Source: UPXZ01 sp964541615 (GTDB lineage: Bacteria; Bacteroidota; Bacteroidia; Bacteroidales; Paludibacteraceae). From it: a stretch of DNA of 48,031 nt. The DNA is taken from the NCBI GenBank assembly GCA_964541615.1, contig CAZIRA010000004.1, positions 1 through 48,031 on the forward strand, in the 5' to 3' direction. Below are positions 8,005-14,109 of the stretch, piece by piece; within the stretch, counting starts at the first letter, position 1, and every line of letters begins with the position of its first letter. The position numbers and the translations under genes are program-made. Below the pieces are notes generated by a model. That model saw only the letters and a list, made by a program, of their open reading frames with translations, was not told where the DNA came from and did not search any database.

Positions 8005-9300
8005 TTAATTGGTCTTAATTACTATATGGCTTAATGGTTTTATGTTTTTTACATCTGTATAGTCGTATTGGTAAATTCCGTCATCGGCTATCATCATCAG
8101 CAGTTTGTTGTAGGCAATCAGGTCATATCCCTCCATCCCTTTTTTGTGGTAATATAGATTTTCAGGCGCCATGATCGTCATCGGATTGGCTGCATTGAAT
8201 ACCTTTATCCCATCATCACAAATAAATAAAGTTCCGTTGTCAATGCCGAGTCCTTTCGGTTTGGTCATGGTGTATGCAACTAATTCCATCGGTTTTTTGG
8301 GATCAGCCACATCATACACAATCAGCTGATTGGCGTTTTGTCCGCAGAAATTTCCGGAATGGATGGTTACATACGCTTTATCATCTTCAACTACTACCGG
8401 GTCACATCCTAAAATATGCCATACAGTAGCCATGCGCTCAGGTTTCACAGGGTTTGAGATGGAGTAAATCATCATTCCGGTCGGCGTGCCCATGTACATA
8501 TAGTCTTTGTAGCTGAAAATAGTCTCCACGTTATTTCCGATATGTACATTTTCACCCATTTTTTCAGGAGTGGAGGATTCAATATTAAAAATGCCGAGTT
8601 GGTTATTCAAAACCGTGTAAAGAAAATTTTGATAAATAGCAAAGCGTGACATAGAGCCGGTTTGACCAACAGCTTTATTTCCTGCATTACTATAAGCTCC
8701 ACCAAAAGTAGCGTCGCTCATTTCCATTCCTCCTCCAAGAAGTCCCTCGTGATAATAGTAGAAATTACGGTTGTACGGCTCTGTGCGCTCCACCAGTTTC
8801 CATCCAACTACTACTCCGTTGGACTTGTCCATGCTTTTTTCATAATCGCACCAAAAGCCATTTTCGGCGGTTGGCAGGGCTGTTGGGAAAACTTCCGTTT
8901 TACGGCCTCTGAGCACCGGACGAGACGGTTCTGTAATGTCAAACCATACTAAATCGACGTAAGAATCGGCATAAAGCAGGTTGTCTTTGATGGCTAAATC
9001 AGCATTCCCCAAAATTTCAATAAATCCAACACCGGCTGGATTTTTCGGATCACGATTGTCAAGGATATGTATCCCTTTTTCGGGTTCTGAAATGTACATA
9101 AATCCTTTGAAGAAAGCAATTTTCCCCTGTTTCTTTAGCTCTTGAGGTTCGGGTGACACGCGGACGGATTTGCGAAACATCTCATTCGACATGAAAACCG
9201 GTTCGTTGATTTTGTATGTAACAGTTTCAGTTACCTCATTGGCGCAGGAACCAAGAAGGATAACTCCCAGTAAAACAGCAAGTAATTTTGAAGATTTCAT
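8005..9300 (-). CDS. LVIVD-repeat surface lipoprotein
   Basis: A 431-residue protein with a lipoprotein signal peptide (LLAVLLGVILLGSCAN). The body carries repeated blades of the LVIVD type, visible as GKIAFFKGFMYISEPEKGIHILDNRDPKNP, LVWFDITEPSRP, LGIFNIESSTPEKM, GMMIYSISNPVKPERM, LIVYDVADPKKPMEL and IKVFNAANPMTIM. These predict a beta-propeller on the cell surface or in the periplasm. LVIVD proteins are common in Bacteroidota, but no enzymatic role is established. Upstream lies an unusual 307-base leader packed with short inverted and direct repeats and possible tiny ORFs. The gene has no obvious functional partner nearby. Confidence 0.88.
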   Translation of the reverse strand: MKSSKLLAVLLGVILLGSCANEVTETVTYKINEPVFMSNEMFRKSVRVSPEPQELKKQGKIAFFKGFMYISEPEKGIHILDNRDPKNPAGVGFIEILGNADLAIKDNLLYADSYVDLVWFDITEPSRPVLRGRKTEVFPTALPTAENGFWCDYEKSMDKSNGVVVGWKLVERTEPYNRNFYYYHEGLLGGGMEMSDATFGGAYSNAGNKAVGQTGSMSRFAIYQNFLYTVLNNQLGIFNIESSTPEKMGENVHIGNNVETIFSYKDYMYMGTPTGMMIYSISNPVKPERMATVWHILGCDPVVVEDDKAYVTIHSGNFCGQNANQLIVYDVADPKKPMELVAYTMTKPKGLGIDNGTLFICDDGIKVFNAANPMTIMAPENLYYHKKGMEGYDLIAYNKLLMMIADDGIYQYDYTDVKNIKPLSHIVIKTN

Positions 9301-9329
9301 GTGTTAATAATTTGTTTTTTAGTTGTCGC

Positions 9330-9401
9330 ATGAAACTCGCATGCCAATTTACATCTGAATTGGCGAATGCTTGCGTTCATGCTCGTTTCATGTGTTTATA
9401 A
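9330..9401 (+). repeat. Inverted copy of the MKQP-type small repeat/ORF
   Basis: Bases 9330-9358 match the reverse complement of 9478-9506 at 24 of 29 positions. Read on the plus strand this copy opens a 23-codon frame starting MKLACQFT, against MKQPWQFT in the other copy. It lies in the leader of the minus-strand LVIVD gene, so its transcript could pair with the 9478-9506 copy. It is annotated as a repeat because translation is unproven. Confidence 0.5.
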
Positions 9402-9419
9402 TTTTTATTTACATTAAGG

Positions 9420-9506
9420 TCACATAGCTTGTCCCGATTTATCGGGAGAACACGCCATACAATCATTCCCTTGTGTATCAAATGTAAATTGCCATGGCTG
9501 TTTCAT
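9420..9506 (-). repeat. MKQP-type small repeat/ORF, direct copy 2
   Basis: A 28-codon frame begins MKQPWQFTFDTQGND and contains a CMAC motif, ending in TGA. Its ends (ATGAAACAGCCAT at the start, GGCGTGTTC towards the end) match the copies at 9541-9600 and 47733-47813, while the middle differs. The bases before its ATG are A-rich, as is normal for Bacteroidota starts. It holds a TCCCGAT/ATCGGGA hairpin (9432-9447). Whether it is a peptide gene or only a repeat is open. Confidence 0.45.
9428..9449. repeat. Palindromic repeat CTTGTCCCGAT..ATCGGGAG, second copy
   Basis: A 7-bp inverted repeat (TCCCGAT 9432-9438, ATCGGGA 9441-9447) with the same CTTG prefix and GAG suffix as the copy at 88-110. 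Here it is nested inside the small repeat at 9420-9506. Confidence 0.5.
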
Positions 9507-9540
9507 CTGTTTATATTTTATTTTTTAACAATAAGGTCAG

Positions 9541-9600
9541 TTAGAACATGCCATTATTCATTTCCTCGTGTTTGAGAATTTTCTCAAATGGCTGTTGCAT
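9541..9600 (-). repeat. MKQP-type small repeat/ORF, direct copy 1
   Basis: A 19-codon frame reading MQQPFEKILKHEEMNNGMF and ending in TAA. It shares its first eleven codons, apart from one substitution, with the copy directly upstream of ilvD 38 kb away. Bases 9571-9588 form the perfect 8-2-8 palindrome TTTGAGAATTTTCTCAAA, also perfect in the ilvD copy. It starts eight bases after the stop of the 144-residue lipoprotein gene and points the same way, so it would lie on the same transcript and on the leader of the LVIVD gene. Confidence 0.5.
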
Positions 9601-9607
9601 AACTTAA

Positions 9608-10042
9608 TTAGTTTATTTTTGTCAACAAAATGGTGGCTTTGTATTTTTTGTAATTTATTGATGAACTCGTAAAAGGATATGGATTTAGTTCCAATAAGCT
9701 GATTTTTAATCCATTTACCGTTGCTTGGCTGCTCCAGGTTCCGTTATTAAGCGTGTGTAGTTCAACTGTTTGTAATTGATTGCCCAAACTGCTGTCAGTA
9801 ATGCTGAACCTCACGCCGGCTACTCCTTGCCAGATGCAAACCACATCTTTCGGACATCGTGAATCGAACATGACACTGTCAAATTTTATCAAATACCGGT
9901 TGTCTGCGGTTTTTGAAATTGTATTTACACTTAATTCATACGCTTCGTCATATGCAATGGATTTCAGGTTCAAATCGTTCAGATCCGAGCATCCGGTCAT
10001 TATAGCTAGAATAATAATTAGAAAAAAAATTGTTTTTTTCAT
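9608..10042 (-). CDS. Small lipoprotein with SRCP..CxWxG motif
   Basis: A 144-residue predicted lipoprotein with signal peptide FFLIIILAIMTGCSD. The mature part carries FDSRCPKDVVCIWQGVAGV, a cysteine-paired motif seen in small secreted Bacteroidota proteins of unknown function. The remainder looks beta-rich, ending KKYKATILLTKIN. It is 13 bases downstream of the serpin gene on the same strand, so the two are probably co-transcribed. No function is proposed. It is followed at once by the short repeat/ORF elements of the 9.3-9.6 kb leader. Confidence 0.75.
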   Translation of the reverse strand: MKKTIFFLIIILAIMTGCSDLNDLNLKSIAYDEAYELSVNTISKTADNRYLIKFDSVMFDSRCPKDVVCIWQGVAGVRFSITDSSLGNQLQTVELHTLNNGTWSSQATVNGLKISLLELNPYPFTSSSINYKKYKATILLTKIN

Positions 10043-10055
10043 TTAATACTGTTGC

Positions 10056-11273
10056 TTAAAACTTTTCAACATTGCCAATTTTTCCCATAAAGAGAATAAT
10101 GCCCGAGCTCTTTTCTTTTATTACAAATGCAAACGGCTTATTCACAATAAAATAAGGATAATTCGGCAAAGAGGTTGTTGTCATGCCGACAGTAGTCACT
10201 GCGGCTGCTTCGGTGCCTTCTTCGGTCACTTCTACGTAGGTGTCATGTTGCACAAAGCCGATGTAAAGCGGTTTAACGTCAAAAATTCCATCAAATTCGG
10301 CACCGGTAGTAAATGCTTTTTGCATTCCCATAGCTTGAAGCATTGGTTTCAGTTGAAATTTATTTTTTACTTTGAAACGGGGAAGCATCACCACCACTTT
10401 TTCGTTGGCCAATTTTTCCACCGCTTTGTTGAATCTTTCGGTTGTCAGTCCGCTGAAATCGGTTGTTGCTGGTTGGCTTTTCGGTAAAATCACCGTCATG
10501 CTGAACGCTTTATTGCCGTAAGGCATTTCCAGATATTGTGCAAAATCATCTTCGGCATAAGCAAATGTGTCGGTTATATTCATCATATTTACCTTCACTT
10601 TTGCGTTTTTCTCATTGGTGAAGTCGGCTTCGCGCGTGTCTTCTTTCTTAAACTGCCTCACCCATATTCCTTTGAAATAGACCGCATTGATCAAAAACAT
10701 CAGCTGTTCTGCTTCTATTTTATCAATTACTTTCGGTATCAGGCCGTTCGTTTTTTCACTGCACCAGCCATTGATGATGTCAACAGCTTCCTGCTTATTA
10801 AAATCCAAAGGCGAAATCTCTGCATCGAAATAATCAATATTGGCTTTCAGAAAATCTGATTTAGCTGTAAAATTATTTCTGTACCAAATGGAATTGGCGA
10901 TAGAAAGTTTCGTTTTTGGGTCAAGATCAGGCAGTGTGGACTGCATTAATTTGTAGTATTCATTGATTTCTTTCACAGACATGCCGCTCATATTCAGCGT
11001 TTTTTCCATTTCTGTTTTAGTGTTGCCCACAGCACCGTTCCAAGTCATTCCCAGTGCAATACTTACGCTCAGCGGAGAGATGAAAACATTGCTTTCATCC
11101 GTGTTTGCCATCGTTTGCTTCATCAATTCAAAGGCAAAATTATTGTCTTGCGAAGCCTTCGTTTTCTGAACTTGTGTAAGTTCCATAGTCTGTGCCTTCT
11201 CTATAGGCTCATTCGTGTTTTTGCATGAGCCAACCAACGCCAGTACCAAAAGTGCGAATAAGATTTTTTTCAT
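10056..11273 (-). CDS. Serpin (serine protease inhibitor) lipoprotein
   Basis: A 405-residue serpin with a lipoprotein signal (LFALLVLALVGSCKN). Family landmarks are NVFISPLSVSIALGMTWNGA, LSIANSIWYRNNF, the breach segment LMFLINAVYFKGIW and the C-terminal PFAFVIKEKSSGIILFMGKI. The reactive-centre hinge reads EVTEEGTEAAAVTTVGM, with the small residues expected of an inhibitory serpin whose loop can insert. The scissile bond cannot be fixed by eye. Lipid anchoring suggests it protects the surface or periplasm from proteases. It lies between a small membrane protein gene (21-base gap) and the small lipoprotein gene, likely one operon. Confidence 0.93.
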   Translation of the reverse strand: MKKILFALLVLALVGSCKNTNEPIEKAQTMELTQVQKTKASQDNNFAFELMKQTMANTDESNVFISPLSVSIALGMTWNGAVGNTKTEMEKTLNMSGMSVKEINEYYKLMQSTLPDLDPKTKLSIANSIWYRNNFTAKSDFLKANIDYFDAEISPLDFNKQEAVDIINGWCSEKTNGLIPKVIDKIEAEQLMFLINAVYFKGIWVRQFKKEDTREADFTNEKNAKVKVNMMNITDTFAYAEDDFAQYLEMPYGNKAFSMTVILPKSQPATTDFSGLTTERFNKAVEKLANEKVVVMLPRFKVKNKFQLKPMLQAMGMQKAFTTGAEFDGIFDVKPLYIGFVQHDTYVEVTEEGTEAAAVTTVGMTTTSLPNYPYFIVNKPFAFVIKEKSSGIILFMGKIGNVEKF

Positions 11274-11294
11274 AATGATTTGGTTGTATGGATT

Positions 11295-11507
11295 TTATTT
11301 GTTTTTCTGACTTTCGAAAAAACTGCTGTTGTTTGGTGAATTTACTTCTATCTCAGAATTATGTGTTGATAATATGTTGTTTTTCAATGTGTTGTTTCGG
11401 TATCCGACAAATGCTGTAATTGTTCCAAAAATGGTAATTGATATTACAAGTATAATGCAGGCACGTGCGATTTTTCGTTTTTTAAGCTGGATTTGCGTAT
11501 TTGTCAT
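11295..11507 (-). CDS. Small single-pass membrane protein
   Basis: A 70-residue protein with one predicted transmembrane helix (about residues 16-36: RACIILVISITIFGTITAFVG), a Lys/Arg-rich N-terminal flank, and an Asn/Ser-rich tail. It resembles no family I recognise. Support comes from the ATG start, the positive-inside charge pattern and its position 21 bases upstream of the serpin gene on the same strand. A spurious frame is possible because an overlapping plus-strand frame of similar length exists. Confidence 0.5.
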   Translation of the reverse strand: MTNTQIQLKKRKIARACIILVISITIFGTITAFVGYRNNTLKNNILSTHNSEIEVNSPNNSSFFESQKNK

Positions 11508-11712
11508 CGTAAAGGTTTCTGTTTTTCAGGAATACTTCCACAAAATTCTTTAAGTAGAAATGCTCCCGAATAATGTTTAATTATTTTATTAAATAGTTAT
11601 ATGTCAGCGCATAGTGTGTAAAGTAGATTCAGGTAAATTTTATTAATGTAATACCAGTTGTTAAATTAAAGTTCTAATATTTTTGGACTCTTAACTTCCT
11701 ACTTCAAAACTC

Positions 11713-13068
11713 TTACAATTCAATCCTCAATCCGCCATTCACCCCCAAATTCAACGGTTGTTCGGTTCGTGCACTCATCGGTTGGTTATTTTCCAGGTAA
11801 TAAACCAATTTTGGCTCCACGAAGAGGCTCAAATCTTTGCTCAGTTTGTAATCAAATCCTACACCTCCGCTCACAGACCACTGCACGCCGTCGATGTTAG
11901 ATTTTACATTTGTATTTGACTTCACGGACATGTTGTCTACTGCCTGATTGTAGAACGAACGAAGCCCTTTTTCTACCATAGTTCCTGCGGTGGCATAAAG
12001 ATTCCAACTGGATTGTTTGACGGCTTTCACCCTCACATTCAGCGGAATACCGAGATAGTGTAGCTGTAAAGTTCCGTTTTTGTCCACGCTTCCAGGGTTT
12101 CTGTAAATTGATTTCAGGTAGGTATAGACCAGTCCGCTCTCCAGACTCACCCGGTATGTAAGCGGTTTTTCAAGAGCAACTCCCACCGAAAGCGGTGATT
12201 GATGCTCGGCATTGGAATAATCATCGGCCGTGAGAATACCGGCGTAGCTGTCCGAAACTTTTTTGCTAACCAACTGTCGCGGAGGTGCTGAATTCATTTG
12301 CGGTGCGAAATCTTGCTGTCTCATGCCGGTTCCGGTAGCATTTCCACTTGTACCGAATGTACCCGCGATAAACATCGGACGTTTTATTTTAGTACGTTTC
12401 GGCTGGTCAGGTATTTCAGGATAATCGTTCAGGTCAGGTAGACGGTCGATTTTCTCTATCCTGTTGGTTTTACTTTGAACTTTAACAGAATAATTCTCAT
12501 TTTCAGCAGGCTTAATCTGAATTTCAGTGCTGCTTTCGGCAGTGTTGTTTTCAGTTTCCTGAGAGTCTCCAATAGCGTCTGCTGTCGGTCTCTCTTCCTT
12601 GTCAGCAGTGCGTGAAATAGTAGTATTAAGGTGATTGTCAGCATGTAATGTAGGGTTTTTAGGTTTTTTAGAAAATAACCCGGCAGCATTGCTTTTCGCT
12701 GCCGGGATTGATTGGGGATTGTGTTGAAAATCTGCATCCACAGAATTACTTGCCGGCTCTTCCGTAGATACAATAGGTTTAGGTTGTCTCTCAGTCTTAC
12801 TCAATTCTGTTTTTACAGCAATTTTTTGAGTAGGATTTGTTATATTTTGAATGGGCCAGATAAAAAGTACAAGTGCTGCAGCAGCAGCTCCTGCGAACCA
12901 GTACCACGGCACAATGCGTCGTTTCTGAGGTGCGGGTGCAGACATTTTCTGCTCTATGCCTGCCCATATATCGTCGGATACGGGTAGTTGATGATTTTCG
13001 AGTTTCTGCTTAACCAGCTTACTGAATTCATCCTTTTCTTTTATATTTTTTCTATTCTCTGCTGACAT
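11713..13068 (-). CDS. Anti-sigma / outer-membrane barrel fusion (dual membrane-spanning type)
   Basis: A 451-residue protein with no signal peptide. Residues 1-50 form a short cytoplasmic domain containing DEFSKLVKQKLENHQLPVSD and DDIWAGIEQKM, like Bacteroidota anti-sigma N-termini. One transmembrane helix follows (about 54-73, WYWFAGAAAAALVLFIWPI). Then comes a long low-complexity periplasmic linker (about 75-280, rich in Ser, Thr, Lys, Glu, Pro). The C-terminal 170 residues look like an outer-membrane beta-barrel (SPLSVGVALEKPLTYRVSLESGLVY, ending GLRIEL). This layout fits the dual membrane-spanning anti-sigma (Dma) class described in Bacteroides. Its ATG overlaps the sigma-factor stop by one base (TAATG), so the two are translationally coupled. 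Confidence 0.8.
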   Translation of the reverse strand: MSAENRKNIKEKDEFSKLVKQKLENHQLPVSDDIWAGIEQKMSAPAPQKRRIVPWYWFAGAAAAALVLFIWPIQNITNPTQKIAVKTELSKTERQPKPIVSTEEPASNSVDADFQHNPQSIPAAKSNAAGLFSKKPKNPTLHADNHLNTTISRTADKEERPTADAIGDSQETENNTAESSTEIQIKPAENENYSVKVQSKTNRIEKIDRLPDLNDYPEIPDQPKRTKIKRPMFIAGTFGTSGNATGTGMRQQDFAPQMNSAPPRQLVSKKVSDSYAGILTADDYSNAEHQSPLSVGVALEKPLTYRVSLESGLVYTYLKSIYRNPGSVDKNGTLQLHYLGIPLNVRVKAVKQSSWNLYATAGTMVEKGLRSFYNQAVDNMSVKSNTNVKSNIDGVQWSVSGGVGFDYKLSKDLSLFVEPKLVYYLENNQPMSARTEQPLNLGVNGGLRIEL

Positions 13069-13607
13069 TATTTTTTCATCAAATTAAGTACGCTTTCTTG
13101 TAAAAATTTACGTGCACGTGAAAACTGAGCTCTGGAAGAATTTTCCTGAATACCCAGCCTTTCTGCAATTTCAGCATGTGAATAACCTTCAATGGCGTAC
13201 ATATTGAAAATTATTCTGCTTCTGCTTGGCAGTTCTTTTATGCATTCCAATAAATCGTCGACTGAAACACGCTCCATCAAATGTAGATCAAATTCATCCG
13301 GATTATCAGAAAAACGTTCCATACTGACATTGGAATCGAACAGATCATTGCTTGAAATCTGCTCCAAAGCCGTATTCACAAAAATTTGCCGGATCCATCC
13401 TCCGAAAGAGCCTCTGCCTTCGAACTGTTGTATTTTCGTAAACAACTTGATAAATCCGTCTTGAACCACATCTTTTGCCAGCTCATAATCAGCTACATAA
13501 CGAAAACACAAGGATAGCATCGCTGAGGAATACTTCTCGTATACCTCTTTTCGAGCCCATGTCTCCCCACGTTTACAGCCGGCAATTAAACGTTGTTCGT
13601 TATCCAC
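13068..13607 (-). CDS. ECF RNA polymerase sigma factor
   Basis: A 179-residue sigma-70 family ECF factor. Region 2 spans about residues 20-90 (SLCFRYVADYELAKDVVQDGFIKLF, with the FGGWIRQIFVNTAL segment). Region 4 follows at about 115-170 (LPSRSRIIFNMYAIEGYSHAEIAERLGIQENSSRAQFSRARKFLQ) with a canonical helix-turn-helix. It should direct polymerase to envelope-related promoters and be held inactive by the coupled downstream membrane protein. No promoter matching a known ECF consensus was identified. It lies downstream of an octamer repeat and one of the N gaps, so its leader is uncertain. Confidence 0.93.
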   Translation of the reverse strand: MDNEQRLIAGCKRGETWARKEVYEKYSSAMLSLCFRYVADYELAKDVVQDGFIKLFTKIQQFEGRGSFGGWIRQIFVNTALEQISSNDLFDSNVSMERFSDNPDEFDLHLMERVSVDDLLECIKELPSRSRIIFNMYAIEGYSHAEIAERLGIQENSSRAQFSRARKFLQESVLNLMKK

Positions 13608-13654
13608 AGTTTATTACTTCTTTTATTAATGATGATTTTTATATCCAAAACGCA

Positions 13655-13709
13655 CTTTTGAAAATGTAAATTTAACTATATTTAACATTGAGTCCTTCAA
13701 TTGTTTAAT
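13655..13709. repeat. 55-bp direct duplicate, left flank of N gap 1
   Basis: These 55 bases are identical to 13810-13864, across the N run. An exact 55-base match at both scaffold gaps of the window points to unmerged assembly overlaps rather than a biological repeat. Confidence 0.9.
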
Positions 13710-13809
13710 NNNNNNNNNNNNNNNNNNNNNNNNNNNNNNNNNNNNNNNNNNNNNNNNNNNNNNNNNNNNNNNNNNNNNNNNNNNNNNNNNNNNNNNNNNN
13801 NNNNNNNNN
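13710..13809. other. Scaffold gap of 100 N
   Basis: Exactly 100 N, the conventional placeholder for a gap of unknown size. The identical 55-base flanks suggest the true sequence is continuous, with one copy of the flank. Confidence 0.95.
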
Positions 13810-13857
13810 CTTTTGAAAATGTAAATTTAACTATATTTAACATTGAGTCCTTCAATT

Positions 13858-13929
13858 GTTTAATTGTTTATTTGTTCAAACATCCAAACATCTAAACATT
13901 CAAACATCCTGCATCTGTACATCTTGCAT
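13858..13929. repeat. Octamer repeat array upstream of the sigma gene
   Basis: Nine 8-base units in exact phase, such as GTTTAATT, GTTTATTT, GTTCAAAC, ATCCAAAC and ATCTAAAC. Read on the minus strand towards the sigma gene, G/T-rich units (GTTTGGAT) come first and C/A-rich units (AATTAAAC) last. The rest of the 13608-14109 spacer holds the N gap, a terminator and two more repeats; no gene is seen in it. Confidence 0.7.
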
Positions 13930-13940
13930 TTTTACTAAAT

Positions 13941-13985
13941 AAAAAGCCGGAACTTTTAGATTACTTATTTCTAATCGTCCGGCTC
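13941..13985 (-). terminator. Terminator downstream of the S9 peptidase gene
   Basis: Read on the minus strand, AGCCGGA pairs with TCCGGCT, with an inner GATTA/TAATC stem, and the hairpin is followed by TTTTTATTT. It lies about 125 bases past the S9 peptidase stop and separates that gene from the sigma operon. Confidence 0.7.
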
Positions 13986-13998
13986 TTTCATTATTTTA

Positions 13999-14030
13999 AC
14001 CACTGACAAGTCTTCGACATTGTCAGGGTT
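13999..14030. repeat. TTC-loop hairpin repeat, copy downstream of the S9 gene
   Basis: The palindrome CTGACAA-GTC-TTC-GAC-a-TTGTCAG is preceded by AACCA. A copy differing at few positions lies at 16263-16294 on the other side of the S9 peptidase gene, in the same orientation. The stem is 10 bp with one bulged base. Confidence 0.65.
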
Positions 14031-14060
14031 TTAGAATAAAATTATAAACACATTCTCCAA

Positions 14061-14109
14061 CATCCGTCATCTGTCATCCAACATCCGTCATCTGTCATCT
14101 GTCATCTGT
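14061..14109. repeat. Heptamer array abutting the S9 peptidase stop
   Basis: Seven 7-base units (CATCCGT, CATCTGT, CATCCAA and four more) in exact phase end at the base next to the S9 stop codon. In mRNA sense they read ACAGATG, G-rich, following the stop. The unit also occurs before lpxA. Confidence 0.7.

Noticed and set aside
13701..13895. Open frames running through the N gaps (also 41063-41248 and 41128-41565)
   Set aside because: They exist only because N codons are not read as stops; nothing in their ends resembles a protein.
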